In this document: piece by piece, positions 1-9,555 of the stretch
Layout: every line of letters starts with the position of its first letter
Position numbering within the stretch: the stretch's first letter is position 1
Assembly: GCF_004119445.1 (NCBI RefSeq)
Contig: NZ_QICI01000050.1
Location: 62,001-126,000 of the forward strand
Length of the DNA: 64,000 nucleotides
Origin: Chryseobacterium sp. CH21
GTDB taxonomy: Bacteria > Bacteroidota > Bacteroidia > Flavobacteriales > Weeksellaceae
Reading direction: 5' to 3'
Notes under the pieces: generated by a model
What the model was told of the DNA's origin: nothing
What the model saw: the letters and a program-made list of their open reading frames with translations, nothing else
Databases searched by the model: none
Made by a program: the position numbers and the translations under genes

Positions 1-240
1 TTTCTTATATTCAATAGGAACGGGCTATTATCCTGAGCATAGTCGAAGGGAGCCCGTTTAAACCTAATAAAAATTCCTCCGGCTTTAGCCGAAATCTATT
101 AAAAAATCCGTGCTAATCTGTGAAAATCTGTGGTCGAACAAAAGAAATAGTGGTTCAAATTACAGTTTTTAATTTTCACAATGTGAACATCGCTTAATAT
201 TAATTTCGGGAGATAACAGCCATATTCAATAATAACCATT
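1..240. repeat. Gene-free left edge with repeat-like intergenic segments
   Basis: No credible coding region is visible here. An 8-bp inverted repeat (19-26 AACGGGCT against 51-58 AGCCCGTT) encloses the phrase CCTGAGCATAGTCGAAGG. At about 105-135 there is an internally repetitive phrase in which 'aatctgtg' recurs (ATCCGTGCTAATCTGTG, then AAATCTGTGG). Both resemble dispersed intergenic repeats that I recall from Chryseobacterium genomes. That is recollection; only one copy of each is visible in this window. Confidence 0.35.
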
Positions 241-272
241 AAAAAAAGCCCCCGGAAAATACTTCCGAAGGC
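241..272 (-). terminator. Rho-independent terminator of the beta-helix lipoprotein gene
   Basis: Read on the minus strand, a GC-rich stem (10 pairs, two of them G-U) with a short loop is followed by seven T residues, 34 bases past the stop codon of the gene at 306-1715. Confidence 0.75.
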
Positions 273-305
273 CTTCTATTTGAAATTAAATCTAAGTACT
301 ATATA

Positions 306-1715
306 TTATAGGTTGAAGTTTGTCCATCCTGCATACCAAGTATCGTTGGCATCCTTTACAGCACCTTTGTAAGTAACCTGTGTAAACCAAGTCGCTAATT
401 TAGGATTCGTAAATGCTCCTCCAGTTAATAATGGAGAACCTGCTGAAGGAGTGAAGTTTGGTGTAGTTCCTGCAGGAGCCCATGCACCAGCAAGTTTTAC
501 ATCAGCAGTAGAAGCAAGGATTGTATTTCCTTTCGCATTAAACCAAGTTGTAAGATCGTTTAATGTATAAGTTGTAGGAGTAGATGTAGATGGCCCGAAT
601 TTTAAAGGAGTTGTATTTCCTGCTAAAACGTTGTTTTCAAAGAATAATTTATTCCCTACAATATTGTTATCCGTTGGAGCTCCTTTCGTAGCATCAATGA
701 ATAAACCTACAGGGAATCCTGTGAATACAGAGTTGAATACAGAGATAGAAGAGTTTCTTCTGATCTGTAATGCATTCTGGAATAATGCGTTGATTGATCC
801 CGGAGCCGCAGAGTTGATTGGCCCGATGATCGTCATGTTAGAGAATGTAGCGGATGTCTGAGGTGTCAAAGTAGAACCGTTAGCATCATTATCAGATTCA
901 AATGCGTTAGAACCTGAAACGTCAGCAACCTGAGAATCTCTTACTGCAATACCAAACTGTACATTTCCTGAGAAACCGTTATCTGTATCGAAATCATCAT
1001 CAAGACCTTTGTAAGAAATAAGGTGAGAACAGTTTACTGTTCCTCCGAACCATTCAAAACTGTCATCATTAGCATAAGCAACTTCTACATAATCTACAGT
1101 AGTTCCGCTACCTACACCACCGAATGTAAGTCCGTTGATCTCTTTATCCGGTAAGAATGCATATCCTGCATATTCTATTCTTACATATTTTAATACACCA
1201 CTGTTGTCAGCAGCATTGTTTCCACCGTAAAGTCCAAGACCTTCAGAGTTGTTGATACCTCCTTCAATCTCTCCAACTCCGTTTGCTCCACCGAAAGAAG
1301 CATTAGTAGGAGCATTTCCTAAGATTACTACACCTGCCCAGTCTCCTCTTTTAGGACTTGGTTTTTCAGAAGTGAAGATAATTGGGTTAGCAGCAGTACC
1401 TTCTGCCATGATTTTACTTCCTTTTGTAATGATCAAAGCTCCGTTTTTATCAGCTTCACCTACAATCTTTGTACCTGGCTCGATAGTTAAAGTAGCTCCG
1501 TTAGTTACGTATACTAGTCCTCTTAGCTTATAGATTTTATTGGCTTTAAGCGTAAGGCTGGAAGTGATTTTTCCTGAAAGAATAAGGTTTTCAGTATCTC
1601 CGTTTCCGTTACCTCCATTTTGAATAATGGTAGGTCCATCTTCTTCTATATTTCTACATGCGGTAGTTGATACTAGAGCGCCAAGCATTAAAGAATATAA
1701 AACGAACTTTTTCAT
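306..1715 (-). CDS. Outer-surface beta-helix-like lipoprotein next to a TonB receptor
   Basis: 469 aa. The N-terminus is a lipoprotein signal peptide with lipobox STTAC (Cys20), so the mature protein is probably anchored in the outer membrane. The rest is rich in Gly, Asn, Ser and Thr, with repeating short beta-strand phrases such as TLTIEPGTKIVG and GALIITKGSKI, as in right-handed parallel beta-helix proteins. I recognise no catalytic motif. It lies 42 bases downstream of the TonB-dependent receptor gene on the same strand and ends in a terminator, so the two are probably one operon. The beta-helix protein may be the surface partner of that receptor. The substrate is unknown. The family call (beta-helix lipoprotein common beside TonB receptors in Flavobacteriia) is moderately sure; the role is inference. 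Confidence 0.8.
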   Translation of the reverse strand: MKKFVLYSLMLGALVSTTACRNIEEDGPTIIQNGGNGNGDTENLILSGKITSSLTLKANKIYKLRGLVYVTNGATLTIEPGTKIVGEADKNGALIITKGSKIMAEGTAANPIIFTSEKPSPKRGDWAGVVILGNAPTNASFGGANGVGEIEGGINNSEGLGLYGGNNAADNSGVLKYVRIEYAGYAFLPDKEINGLTFGGVGSGTTVDYVEVAYANDDSFEWFGGTVNCSHLISYKGLDDDFDTDNGFSGNVQFGIAVRDSQVADVSGSNAFESDNDANGSTLTPQTSATFSNMTIIGPINSAAPGSINALFQNALQIRRNSSISVFNSVFTGFPVGLFIDATKGAPTDNNIVGNKLFFENNVLAGNTTPLKFGPSTSTPTTYTLNDLTTWFNAKGNTILASTADVKLAGAWAPAGTTPNFTPSAGSPLLTGGAFTNPKLATWFTQVTYKGAVKDANDTWYAGWTNFNL

Positions 1716-1757
1716 GTTATAAAGAATTAAATTATTTATTAGATTATTTTGAGTGAA

Positions 1758-4546
1758 TTAAAAATTGTATCCCAGTGTTAAACTGATATTGGTTCCTGAA
1801 AGTCTTTCAATAGCAAGAGCATCTTTGCTGTCATATTTACCGTTGTCGTTCAGGTCATGGTAGAACTTAGCACGACGGTTCAGAATATCTGAAACATTCA
1901 GCTTGATCTCTCCTTTGTTGCTCCAGATCTTTTTAGCAACCTGGAAGTCAAGAAGAGGTCTTGGTGCTTCCCAGATGGGTGGTACCTGATCGTTTCCTAC
2001 ATAAAGGATTCTTCTTCCAATCATGTTGAATAATACTGTAGAAGACCATCCTGATTTTTCAGTATCATACTGTAGGCTTACGTTAACAGTGTATGGAGAT
2101 TGTCCCTGCATTGGTCTGTCAATCTTAGTAGCCTCGTCTGTTACTTTGTTTTTAATTAAAGCAACGTTTCCACCCAGCGTAAAGTTTTTAAGAGCACTTA
2201 CAAAATCCAGTTTTTTCTTACTTCAAATTCTACCCCGTAAGCATCAGCTTTATCTACGTTAAGGTAGTTGAAGGTATTACTGGTTCCTACCCCAGACTGG
2301 TTGAAGTATAATTCGATAGGTTTTTTAAAGTTTTTATAGAAACCTGCCACGGATATAATTTCTCCGTTTCTTGGGTAATATTCCCAACGAACATCGGCAC
2401 TCGTGATTTTAGTTCTTTCAATAGATTTATTACCGATTACCGTAGCTCCAAGGTCAAAATCATAATATGCTAAAGGAGAAACCTCTCTGAATTCTGGTCT
2501 TACAACAGTTTGTGAACCGGCAACACGGATATTCATTTTAGGATTTACCTTGAATGTCAAGTTAACGGCTGGTAAAAAGTCTGTAACACGGGTATTGACA
2601 AAACGGTCATCACTTTTCTTCGTGCTTCCTACCAATTGGTCAAAGTTTTCAACTCTTAATCCCCAAACAGCTCTTAACCATGGTGTAAAGTTATTGTCAA
2701 ACTGTAAATATCCTGCGTTAAGGATGGTGTTGGCAATATATCTGTACTGGTTTCCTGCAATTTCATCAAATGTAAATCCACCATTACCTCCGAAATTTTC
2801 AGGATTGAAAATAGTTTCAAAAGGCTGGGAAAGTAATCCCTGGTTGAAATTTTCAAGTCTTACTGAGAAAGGTCTTGAGTTGTATATTCTGTCTTTTACC
2901 TGGAATAAATAACCTCCTTTGATCGTTTGTTTTTGACCAAACATGGTAAATGTCTTGGAGATATCACCTCCTGCATTGTATAGATAATCACTTAAAGTAG
3001 AGTAGAATACACTTCCTGATTTTTGAGAAAGACCATTAGAAATCAATGCTAAATAAGGACTTCCTGTCATGTTGGTATATTGGTTATACTGCAAACGCTG
3101 CAATAAAGGAATATACTGATCAAGGATTCCGAAGCTTCCGTACCAGTTTACGGTAAGTCCGCCAAGAACATCAATTTTATGGTTACCGGTAAGGGTAGAG
3201 TTATAGAAAGTAGTTTCTTTAAATCCGATTTCCCTTGCCATAATGTTTGTTCCGTTGATCGGATCAAATTCAAAGTCCTTTCCTGTTCTGAAGGACATGT
3301 GGTTCACTGTATTATTCGTGATGATATTCTTTAGGGAAATTTTATTGTTGCTGTTCAGCTTTAAAGCTAAGTTCAACATTCCTCCTAAAATAATATCATT
3401 GCTGTATTTTTCTGTATAGTAATCGAAGTTAGTATCTGCAAGCTGGTCGTTGATGGTAAAGAAACGGTTGGTAGACTCAGTTCTTCTTTTGTTGTTACTG
3501 TAGTTTAAAACTGCAATTACCCCTAAATCTTTTCCGAATACTTTGGTATTAAATCCACCGTCTAACTGTAAACTGATGTTTTCAGGATAACCGATACTGT
3601 TGTATCCCAAATTCTTTGTATATCCTTTACCAATCTCTGTTTTCTGAGCTTCAGTCAGAATACTGAAAGCATTTTTCGCAGGCATATTGGTAGGAAGCTT
3701 TCTGTAACCGTCATCAATTCCTAAAAAGTCCCATTTTCCGCCTTTCTGCATATGGAACTCCTGTCCCATAGTAGCTGTATTTCCTCCTACACCCACTTGT
3801 ACATTGAAGAAATTCTTATTAGGAATATCCTTAGTATTTACCTGAATCAAAGCCCCTCCCCATTCTCCGGTATATTCAGGAATGAAAGTTTTGTTGATAA
3901 CAAGCGTTTCGATAACGTTAGCAGGGAAAAGGTCGAAAGAGAAAGTCTTTCTGTCAGGCTCCGTACTGGATAACTGAATACCATTTAACATCGCTTGGTT
4001 GTAACGGTCTGATAAACCTCTTACTACGATATATTTTCCTTCAGATAAACTCACTCCGGAAACTCTTTTCAGAACTTCACCCGTGTTTCTGTCCGGACTT
4101 CTTTTAATAGCTTCAACACCAATCACCTGAGAAACTACACCAGCGTTCTTTTGTAAACCGATCGTAGAGGCTATGGTTTCTTTTCTTGCGTTTGATTTTA
4201 TGACAACTCCCTCAATTTCTTTTTCTTTAGTAGATGGCTTGTCCATTACGATATCAAGATGAGTATTACCTTCGTTTTTGATGATAACCTCGCTGATCTC
4301 TTTTCTGTTATACCCATTGGAGCTTACCGTTACAACGTAATTGGTACCAGGGGAAAGGTTGATAGAGTAGTATCCGGAAATGTCAGTAGTTACCTCCTGC
4401 CCATTTACTTTTACTTTTACCCCTTCTATAGGAGTGTTATCTTTCTCGTCCAATACCCTACCTTCCAAAATTTGGCTTTGTGCAAAAGCATAGCCAGCAG
4501 AAAACAAGGCAAGTAGCATAATGCTCTTGTGGAGTTGTTTTTTCAT
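1758..4546 (-). CDS. TonB-dependent outer-membrane receptor (frameshifted in this assembly)
   Basis: Signal peptide ending GYAFAQ, then a carboxypeptidase-regulatory-like domain (about residues 25-105), a TonB-dependent plug starting near 'EIEGVVIKSNARKE' with the RSPDRNTGEVLKRVSGV region, and a beta-barrel ending in an aromatic residue (LGYNF). The reading frame breaks at a T6 run (2211-2216): the first part ends as RKNWIL-stop. Adding one base to the run restores RKKLDFVSALKNFTL and joins it to the last 117 codons. Length plus one base is 2790, exactly 930 codons, as expected for one missing base. Full length of about 929 aa is normal for the family. It is upstream of the beta-helix lipoprotein and divergent from a PhoB-like regulator. 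Substrate not identifiable. Confidence 0.88.
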
Positions 4547-4869
4547 TTTACTTCTTTTACTTCTTTTTCAAGGGCAAAATAAAGGCTAAGTTTTTAGGAA
4601 AACTTTAGGATAATCTTAATTAATTGTGAAATTTGTATTAACGAATGAGAAGATTTTATAGTTATTGATGTTTTATTTATATAATTATAATTTTTGTTTT
4701 AATTTTAGAATTTATTCCTTATATTTGATTTGTGTGTATTTATTTGTTGATTTTTTATTGATTTTGTAATTTTAAGTCAAAATGTAGTTTTTTAATAATT
4801 AGTTAACATTTGACGGATAGATGAAATCAATTGAAATAATTAATTTTGTGGGAATTCTTAAACTAGAAG
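4547..4869. promoter_or_regulatory. AT-rich divergent intergenic region with a promoter for the response regulator
   Basis: 323 bases between the TonB receptor (minus) and the response regulator (plus). A perfect -7 box TAATTTTG lies at 4841-4848, 21 bases before the ATG; TTTG at 4809-4812 could serve as the -33 element although the 28-base gap is long. No consensus box is obvious for the receptor gene. No coding sequence seen. Confidence 0.6.
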
Positions 4870-5544
4870 ATGAGCAAAAAAATTCTTTTAATAGACGATG
4901 AACTGGACATTTTAGAGATTCTGTCTTACAATTTGGAAAAGGAAGGGTATGATATCTATACCGCTACCAATGGTAACGAAGGTATAGAAAAAGCAAAGGA
5001 AATTGTTCCGGACCTTATCTTATTAGATGTCATGATGCCTGAGAAAGATGGTATAGAAACCTGTCAGGAACTTCGTAAAGTGAAAGAACTTCAAAAAACA
5101 CTTATTGTGTTCCTTTCTGCAAGAAGCGAAGAATTTTCTCAATTAGCAGGTTTTCAGGCGGGTGCCAATGATTACATCGTAAAACTGATCAAACCGAAAA
5201 TCCTTATCTCTAAAGTGAATGCATTATTACAGCTTACCTCTCAGGTATCTGACAATGCTAAACTAATCGAAATCGGAGACCTGGTTATCGACAAAGATAA
5301 TTTCAGAGTGTCCAAAAGCGGACAGCAATTTCTACTTCCCAAAAAAGAATTTGATTTGCTTTACCTTTTGGCTTCCAATACTGAAAAAGTTTTCAAGAGA
5401 GAAGAAATTCTGGAAAAAGTTTGGGGTAATGATGTGATTGTAGGAGAGAGAACCATTGATGTTCATATCAGAAGGCTGAGAGAAAAGCTGGGAATCAATA
5501 CGATTCAGACATTAAAAGGGATTGGGTATAAACTGATCGTTTAA
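4870..5544 (+). CDS. OmpR/PhoB-family response regulator
   Basis: 224 aa. The receiver domain (1-120) has the acidic pair D10/E11 region (LIDDE), phosphoacceptor Asp53 in LLDVMMP, and the conserved Lys105. The winged-helix DNA-binding domain (about 130-224) ends IQTLKGIGYKLIV. Oddity: the residue after Lys105 is Leu (VKLIKPK), whereas the family usually has Pro there (KP); this could be a real change or a base error. The sensor kinase follows 48 bases downstream on the same strand, so they form a two-component pair of PhoB/PhoR type. Assignment to phosphate sensing is not established by the sequence. Confidence 0.92.
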   Translation: MSKKILLIDDELDILEILSYNLEKEGYDIYTATNGNEGIEKAKEIVPDLILLDVMMPEKDGIETCQELRKVKELQKTLIVFLSARSEEFSQLAGFQAGANDYIVKLIKPKILISKVNALLQLTSQVSDNAKLIEIGDLVIDKDNFRVSKSGQQFLLPKKEFDLLYLLASNTEKVFKREEILEKVWGNDVIVGERTIDVHIRRLREKLGINTIQTLKGIGYKLIV

Positions 5545-5592
5545 TTCGCTAAAAATCTTAACTTTACGTTCAATCATTAAAACGTTGTAAAA

Positions 5593-6624
5593 TTGAAATT
5601 TTACAGACTTACCCTCGTTGCCTCCTGTCTGCTGACACTGGTAATGTTCCTTTTGGTAGTCGTATTCGACTCACTGAAAGATATCTATTATGAGACCCCT
5701 TTGTTTAAAACGGGTCTTTTCATCTGTATTGTCCTGATCTTTCTGATCAACTGTGTGGTATTGGAGCTTCTTTTCAATTACTACAGCAGAAAACAGGTAA
5801 AAGGGCTTTCCGGCTTTCTTCCCCAGGAAATAGTACAGAATCATGACGAAAATATCACCATCAAAGAATTAGGAGAAAGATTTTCAGATCTCAATCAGCA
5901 GCAGGTATCAGAAATTGATATGATGAAAGAGATGGAAAGCTACCGTAAAGAATACATCGGAAATGTTTCCCATGAGCTGAAAACTCCTCTGTTTTCTATC
6001 CAGGGATATGTGGAAACTTTAAGAGATGGTGGAGTAGACAATCTTACCATCAGAGATAAATATTTGGAAAGGATAGACATATCTGTGGAAAGATTGATTG
6101 CTATTGTGAAAGATCTGGATATGATCAACAGACTTGAAGCCGGAGAAATTAATCTTACCGTTTCAAAATTTGATGTTAATCTTCTGATTAAAGAAATTTT
6201 TGATCTTCTTGATCTCGAAGCTGAAAAACGAAATACAACATTACAGATTCAGACCCTTCATCCGCAGATCTTTGTGGAAGCTGATAAACAAAAGATTTCC
6301 CAGGTTTTCATTAATCTTATTTCCAATGCGATTCATTATGCTAACAGGCAGGAAGCAAAAGTAATCGTAAAAACCAGTGTCCTGAAAAATAAGGTGCTGA
6401 TTGAAGTGATAGACAACGGAATGGGAATCAAATCTGAAATACTTCCAAGAATCTTCGAAAGATTTTACCGCGTAGAAACCAGCAGAAGCCGAAGAGAAGG
6501 AGGTTCCGGGCTTGGTTTGGCGATCGTAAAGCACATACTGGAAGCACATAACGAAAATATTACCGTAGAAAGTGTCTACCTTGAAGGTACAAAGTTCAGT
6601 TTTATGCTTGAAAAAAGTAAATAA
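5593..6624 (+). CDS. Membrane sensor histidine kinase (PhoR-like)
   Basis: 343 aa with a TTG start; no in-frame ATG occurs before residue 18. Two membrane segments (about 5-25 and 40-62) enclose a very short periplasmic loop, so the kinase probably senses within the membrane or through a partner. Dimerisation/phosphoacceptor box VSHELKTPL with His127; N box FINLISNAIHYA; G1 DNGMGI; F box RIFERFYRV; G2 GSGLGLAIV. All catalytic boxes are intact. It is the evident partner of the regulator just upstream. The neighbouring divergent TonB receptor and lipoprotein are plausible targets, by position only. Confidence 0.92.
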   Translation: MKFYRLTLVASCLLTLVMFLLVVVFDSLKDIYYETPLFKTGLFICIVLIFLINCVVLELLFNYYSRKQVKGLSGFLPQEIVQNHDENITIKELGERFSDLNQQQVSEIDMMKEMESYRKEYIGNVSHELKTPLFSIQGYVETLRDGGVDNLTIRDKYLERIDISVERLIAIVKDLDMINRLEAGEINLTVSKFDVNLLIKEIFDLLDLEAEKRNTTLQIQTLHPQIFVEADKQKISQVFINLISNAIHYANRQEAKVIVKTSVLKNKVLIEVIDNGMGIKSEILPRIFERFYRVETSRSRREGGSGLGLAIVKHILEAHNENITVESVYLEGTKFSFMLEKSK

Positions 6625-6675
6625 TTCCGGCAAAATGTAAGAAAAAAAAATATTTTAAAAAATCCTGAAATATTT

Positions 6676-6704
6676 TTTGTCACATGTCATTTATTATATA
6701 TTTG
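6676..6704 (+). promoter_or_regulatory. Near-perfect Bacteroidetes promoter
   Basis: TTTG at 6676-6679, a 17-base spacer, then TATATTTG at 6697-6704. This matches the flavobacterial consensus (TTG, 17-23 bases, TAnnTTTG) and would give a leader of about 45 bases for the gene at 6758. Confidence 0.8.
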
Positions 6705-6757
6705 CAACAGAGATTTATCATAATTATAAAGGCAAAAAAGTAATTTAAGAAACTGAT

Positions 6758-7357
6758 ATGGTTTACAAAATCCGCGTAATATTAGATGCGAAAGAGGATA
6801 TTTTCCGTGATGTCGAAGTTAAGGGAAAACAAACGTTATGGAACTTACATTTAGGAATTAAAAGTGCATTCAGTCTGCAGGGAGATGAGCTTTCTACTTT
6901 TAATCTGTTAGAAGATGACGGAACAATCGTAAAAAGTGTCCCATTGGAAGATATGAGTGATGATGGTGATGGTGAGATTATGTCAGATGTTTACATTGAT
7001 GAAGCTTTTGCAAATGTAGGCGACAAAGCACAGTTCCAGTACGGACTTCTTGATCTTTGGGAATTCTTCTGTGAGCTTATAGAAGTAATTGAAGAGACAA
7101 AAGGAGTTAATTATCCTATTACAGTATACCGATTTGGAAATGTTCCATTGAAGGCTCCTAGCAAAAACGGAAGTGCAGGAGGATCTAAAAAGAAATCAGC
7201 AATGCCTTTGGCAGATGACGAGTTTGGTTTTGATGACGATTTTGGGGCAGGAGGTAATTTTTCAGATGAAGATGATGACAGCTTCGATGATGAGGAAGAA
7301 GAAGACTACAATGACGATGTCTTTGATGATGAAGATGACAATGATGACGAAAGATAG
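6758..7357 (+). CDS. pRiA4b ORF-3-like protein with long acidic tail
   Basis: 199 aa. The N-terminal about 140 residues match the plasmid pRiA4b ORF-3-like family (start MVYKIRVILDA, then TLWNLHLGIKSAF and TVYRFG). The family is sometimes labelled as an IS1096 passenger, but there is no transposase or terminal repeat here. The C-terminal about 50 residues are almost entirely Asp and Glu, which would be disordered and strongly charged. Monocistronic: strong promoter at 6676-6704 and terminator at 7374-7402. Function of the family is not known to me. Confidence 0.8.
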   Translation: MVYKIRVILDAKEDIFRDVEVKGKQTLWNLHLGIKSAFSLQGDELSTFNLLEDDGTIVKSVPLEDMSDDGDGEIMSDVYIDEAFANVGDKAQFQYGLLDLWEFFCELIEVIEETKGVNYPITVYRFGNVPLKAPSKNGSAGGSKKKSAMPLADDEFGFDDDFGAGGNFSDEDDDSFDDEEEEDYNDDVFDDEDDNDDER

Positions 7358-7373
7358 TCAACAAAAATATATC

Positions 7374-7402
7374 AGCCCTGGATTTTGATCCGGGGCTTTT
7401 TT
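7374..7402 (+). terminator. Rho-independent terminator
   Basis: Ten-pair stem AGCCCTGGAT / ATCCGGGGCT (one G-U) with loop TTTG, followed by T6, 16 bases past the stop of the acidic-tail gene. Confidence 0.9.
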
Positions 7403-7486
7403 ATGGCAAAATGATAAAATAACAAAAAGAGAATTTACAAATATCCTGATTTTGTTATTTCCCCTTTCCACCCAAAAAACATTCCT

Positions 7487-7494
7487 TACTTTTG
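7487..7494 (+). promoter_or_regulatory. -7 promoter box for the amylase gene
   Basis: TACTTTTG matches TAnnTTTG and lies 15 bases before the chosen ATG at 7509. It argues against the longer in-frame start at 7452, which would place the promoter inside the gene. Confidence 0.6.
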
Positions 7495-7508
7495 TTAAAA
7501 ATAGATTG

Positions 7509-8857
7509 ATGAAAAAATTAATTTTATTAGCTGTAATTGGTCTGGGAATTGTTTCCTGTACCACTCAAAAAAATACAAAGAAGATGACAGAACTGCCAAA
7601 AGATTGGAAACACACCACAAATATTTATGAAGTAAACGTAAGACAATATACTCAGGAAGGAACCTTCAAAGCATTTGCCAAAGAAATGCCCCGCCTGAAA
7701 TCTATGGGCGTAAAAACACTCTGGTTTATGCCCATTACTCCAATTGCCCAGCAGAATAAAAAAGGAAGCATGGGCAGTCCTTATGCAGCAGCAGATTATA
7801 CATCCATTAACCCCGAATTCGGGACGCTGCAGGATTTTAAAGATATGGTGAATGAAGCACACAGATTAGGATTTAAAGTAATCATAGACTGGGTAGCCAA
7901 TCATACAGGATGGGATCATGTATGGACAAAAACACATCCGGAGTTTTATCTGAAAGATCCGGACGGTAAATTCCATATTGCTTCCGGGATGGACGATATT
8001 ATTGAGTTGGATTATAAAAACCAGGAAATGCGTCTAGCAATGATAGATGCTATGAAATTCTGGGTGAAAGAAACCAATATTGATGGTTTCCGATGCGACC
8101 TTGCTTCATGGGTAGAAGTAGATTTCTGGGAGCAGGCACGTCCCGAAGTAGAAAAAGTGAAGCCGCTTTTCTGGCTGGGAGAATTTGACGAATTGGAAAG
8201 TCCCGAGTACGGAAAAGTTTTCGATGCCAGCTATTCCTGGAAATGGATGCATAAAACGGCTGACTATTACAAAAAAATGAACCTCTTCAGGAATTAAAAG
8301 ACCTTCTGAGACAGTATTCCAATATCGGAGATACTTCTATGAGGGCCTGGTTTACCGCAAACCACGACGAAAATTCATGGAATGGAACCGAATATGAAAA
8401 ATACGGAGTGATTACCAAACCAATGGCCGTATTTTCTGCCACATGGAATGGAGTTCCACTATTATACTCCGGACAGGAGCTTCCAAATATGAAAAGACTT
8501 GAGTTTTTCGAGAAAGATGTCATCAAATGGACGAATACTTATCAGCTGGCAGGTTTCTATAAAACATTATTAGATTTAAAATCTTCCAATCCTGCTTTAA
8601 AAGGAGGAGATCCTAATGTGACTACATACCTGCTGAATACAACGGCAAACGACAAAATTTTGGCTTATGTAAGAAAAAATGGGAAAGATGAAGTATTGGT
8701 AGTGCTGAATATGTCGAAAGAACCCGTTAGCTTTTCAATAGAAGACGAACACGTGTCTGGAACATTCAAAAATATTTTTGATAAAACGAAAAGAGATTTC
8801 AGCAATGGAAAAGACTTCAGCTTCAAAGTTTCGGATTATGCAGTATTTGAAAAATAA
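7509..8857 (+). CDS. Alpha-amylase family (GH13) lipoprotein (frameshifted in this assembly)
   Basis: Signal peptide with lipobox GIVSC, so a membrane-anchored lipoprotein. The GH13 (beta/alpha)8 barrel shows the family boxes: DWVANHTG, nucleophile Asp in DGFRCD (about residue 197), acid/base Glu in WLGEF, and NHDEN. A small beta domain closes the C-terminus. The frame breaks at an A7 run (8271-8277): as given it reads YYKKMNLFRN-stop; with one more A it reads YYKKNEPLQELKDLLRQYS and joins the second half. Length plus one is 1350, giving 449 aa. Likely splits alpha-glucans at the cell surface or in the periplasm; exact specificity not visible. Confidence 0.9.
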
Positions 8858-8892
8858 GTAGTAGTAAATCTTAACGACTGGTCTTTAAAGGT

Positions 8893-8951
8893 ACTCAATT
8901 CCCCTCCTGCGGAGGGATTTCAAAATCTATGATTTTGATGGGGTGGTTTTT
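8893..8951. repeat. Intergenic repeat-like hairpin element
   Basis: Contains CCCCTCCTGCGGAGGGAT, a small hairpin, followed by TTCAAAATC and GATTTTGATGGGGTGGTTTTT, an imperfect second fold. The pattern resembles dispersed intergenic elements that I recall from Chryseobacterium; only one copy is present in the window. Confidence 0.4.
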
Positions 8952-8979
8952 AACACTCACATAAAACAACGATCATCCA

Positions 8980-9420
8980 ATGAACAAACAGGAAATAATC
9001 AATATCATTAAAACAAAAGCGGCTGAAAAAATCCAGTATTTTGAAAATCTCATCACAGAAACAAGAGCTTCCAACAATGATACGAAAAGCTCAATGGGTG
9101 ATAAGTATGAAACCGGAAGAGAAATGCTTCAGCAGGAAATAAATAATCTTCAGAGACAGCTCAATGAAGTGTTGAACCAGCAGGCTGTTTTACAGAAAAT
9201 AACTTCTGATCCTTCTGAAAAAGTTCAGAATGGCGCGCTGGTAAAAACCAATAAAGGATTGTTTTATGTCGCTGTTTCAATGGGAGAAATTACTTTTGAG
9301 AACCATAAAATCATGACTGTTTCTGCAGAATCTCCTTTGGTAAAAGTGATGTATAGTAAAAAAGCCGGAGAAACATTTACTGTTAATACCATTCATCAGA
9401 CCATTGAAAATATATGGTAA
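8980..9420 (+). CDS. GreA/GreB-like C-terminal domain protein
   Basis: 146 aa. The N-terminal 75 residues are a heptad-rich coiled coil (EIINIIKTKAAEK, then EINNLQRQLNEVLNQQ). The C-terminal half (about 82-146) has a GreA/GreB-type compact beta fold (VQNGALVKTNKGLFYVAV ... SPLVKVMYSKKAGETF). Homologues in Flavobacteriia are often mislabelled '3-oxoacyl-ACP synthase', a label the sequence does not support. It may bind the RNA polymerase secondary channel as Gre factors do, but the acidic coiled-coil tip (D-E) is not clear, so this is inference. It ends in a terminator at 9483-9515. Confidence 0.7.
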   Translation: MNKQEIINIIKTKAAEKIQYFENLITETRASNNDTKSSMGDKYETGREMLQQEINNLQRQLNEVLNQQAVLQKITSDPSEKVQNGALVKTNKGLFYVAVSMGEITFENHKIMTVSAESPLVKVMYSKKAGETFTVNTIHQTIENIW

Positions 9421-9482
9421 AATTAATATCTGTTAGATAGCAGATATCCAGTTGTTTAATAGAAAATAGACATCATTCCCAT

Positions 9483-9515
9483 AAAAAGCATTCATAAAAG
9501 TGAGTGCTTTTTTTG
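9483..9515 (+). terminator. Rho-independent terminator
   Basis: Stem AAAAGCATTCA / TGAGTGCTTTT with one mismatch, then a T tract, between the GreA-like gene and thymidylate synthase. Confidence 0.75.
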
Positions 9516-9526
9516 TTGGTTTTTAC

Positions 9527-9534
9527 TAAATTTG
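9527..9534 (+). promoter_or_regulatory. -7 promoter box for thyA
   Basis: TAAATTTG is a perfect TAnnTTTG box ending 21 bases before the ATG at 9556. A longer in-frame TTG start at 9532 would overlap the box and is unlikely. Confidence 0.65.
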
Positions 9535-9555
9535 AAACTTAAAATCTCATTCAAA

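Noticed and set aside
6758..7357. IS element (IS1096-like passenger gene)
   Set aside because: No transposase, terminal inverted repeat or target duplication around the gene.
7173..7388. Methionine- and threonine-rich plus-strand frame overlapping the acidic tail
   Set aside because: It is an out-of-frame reading of the Asp/Glu repeat codons.
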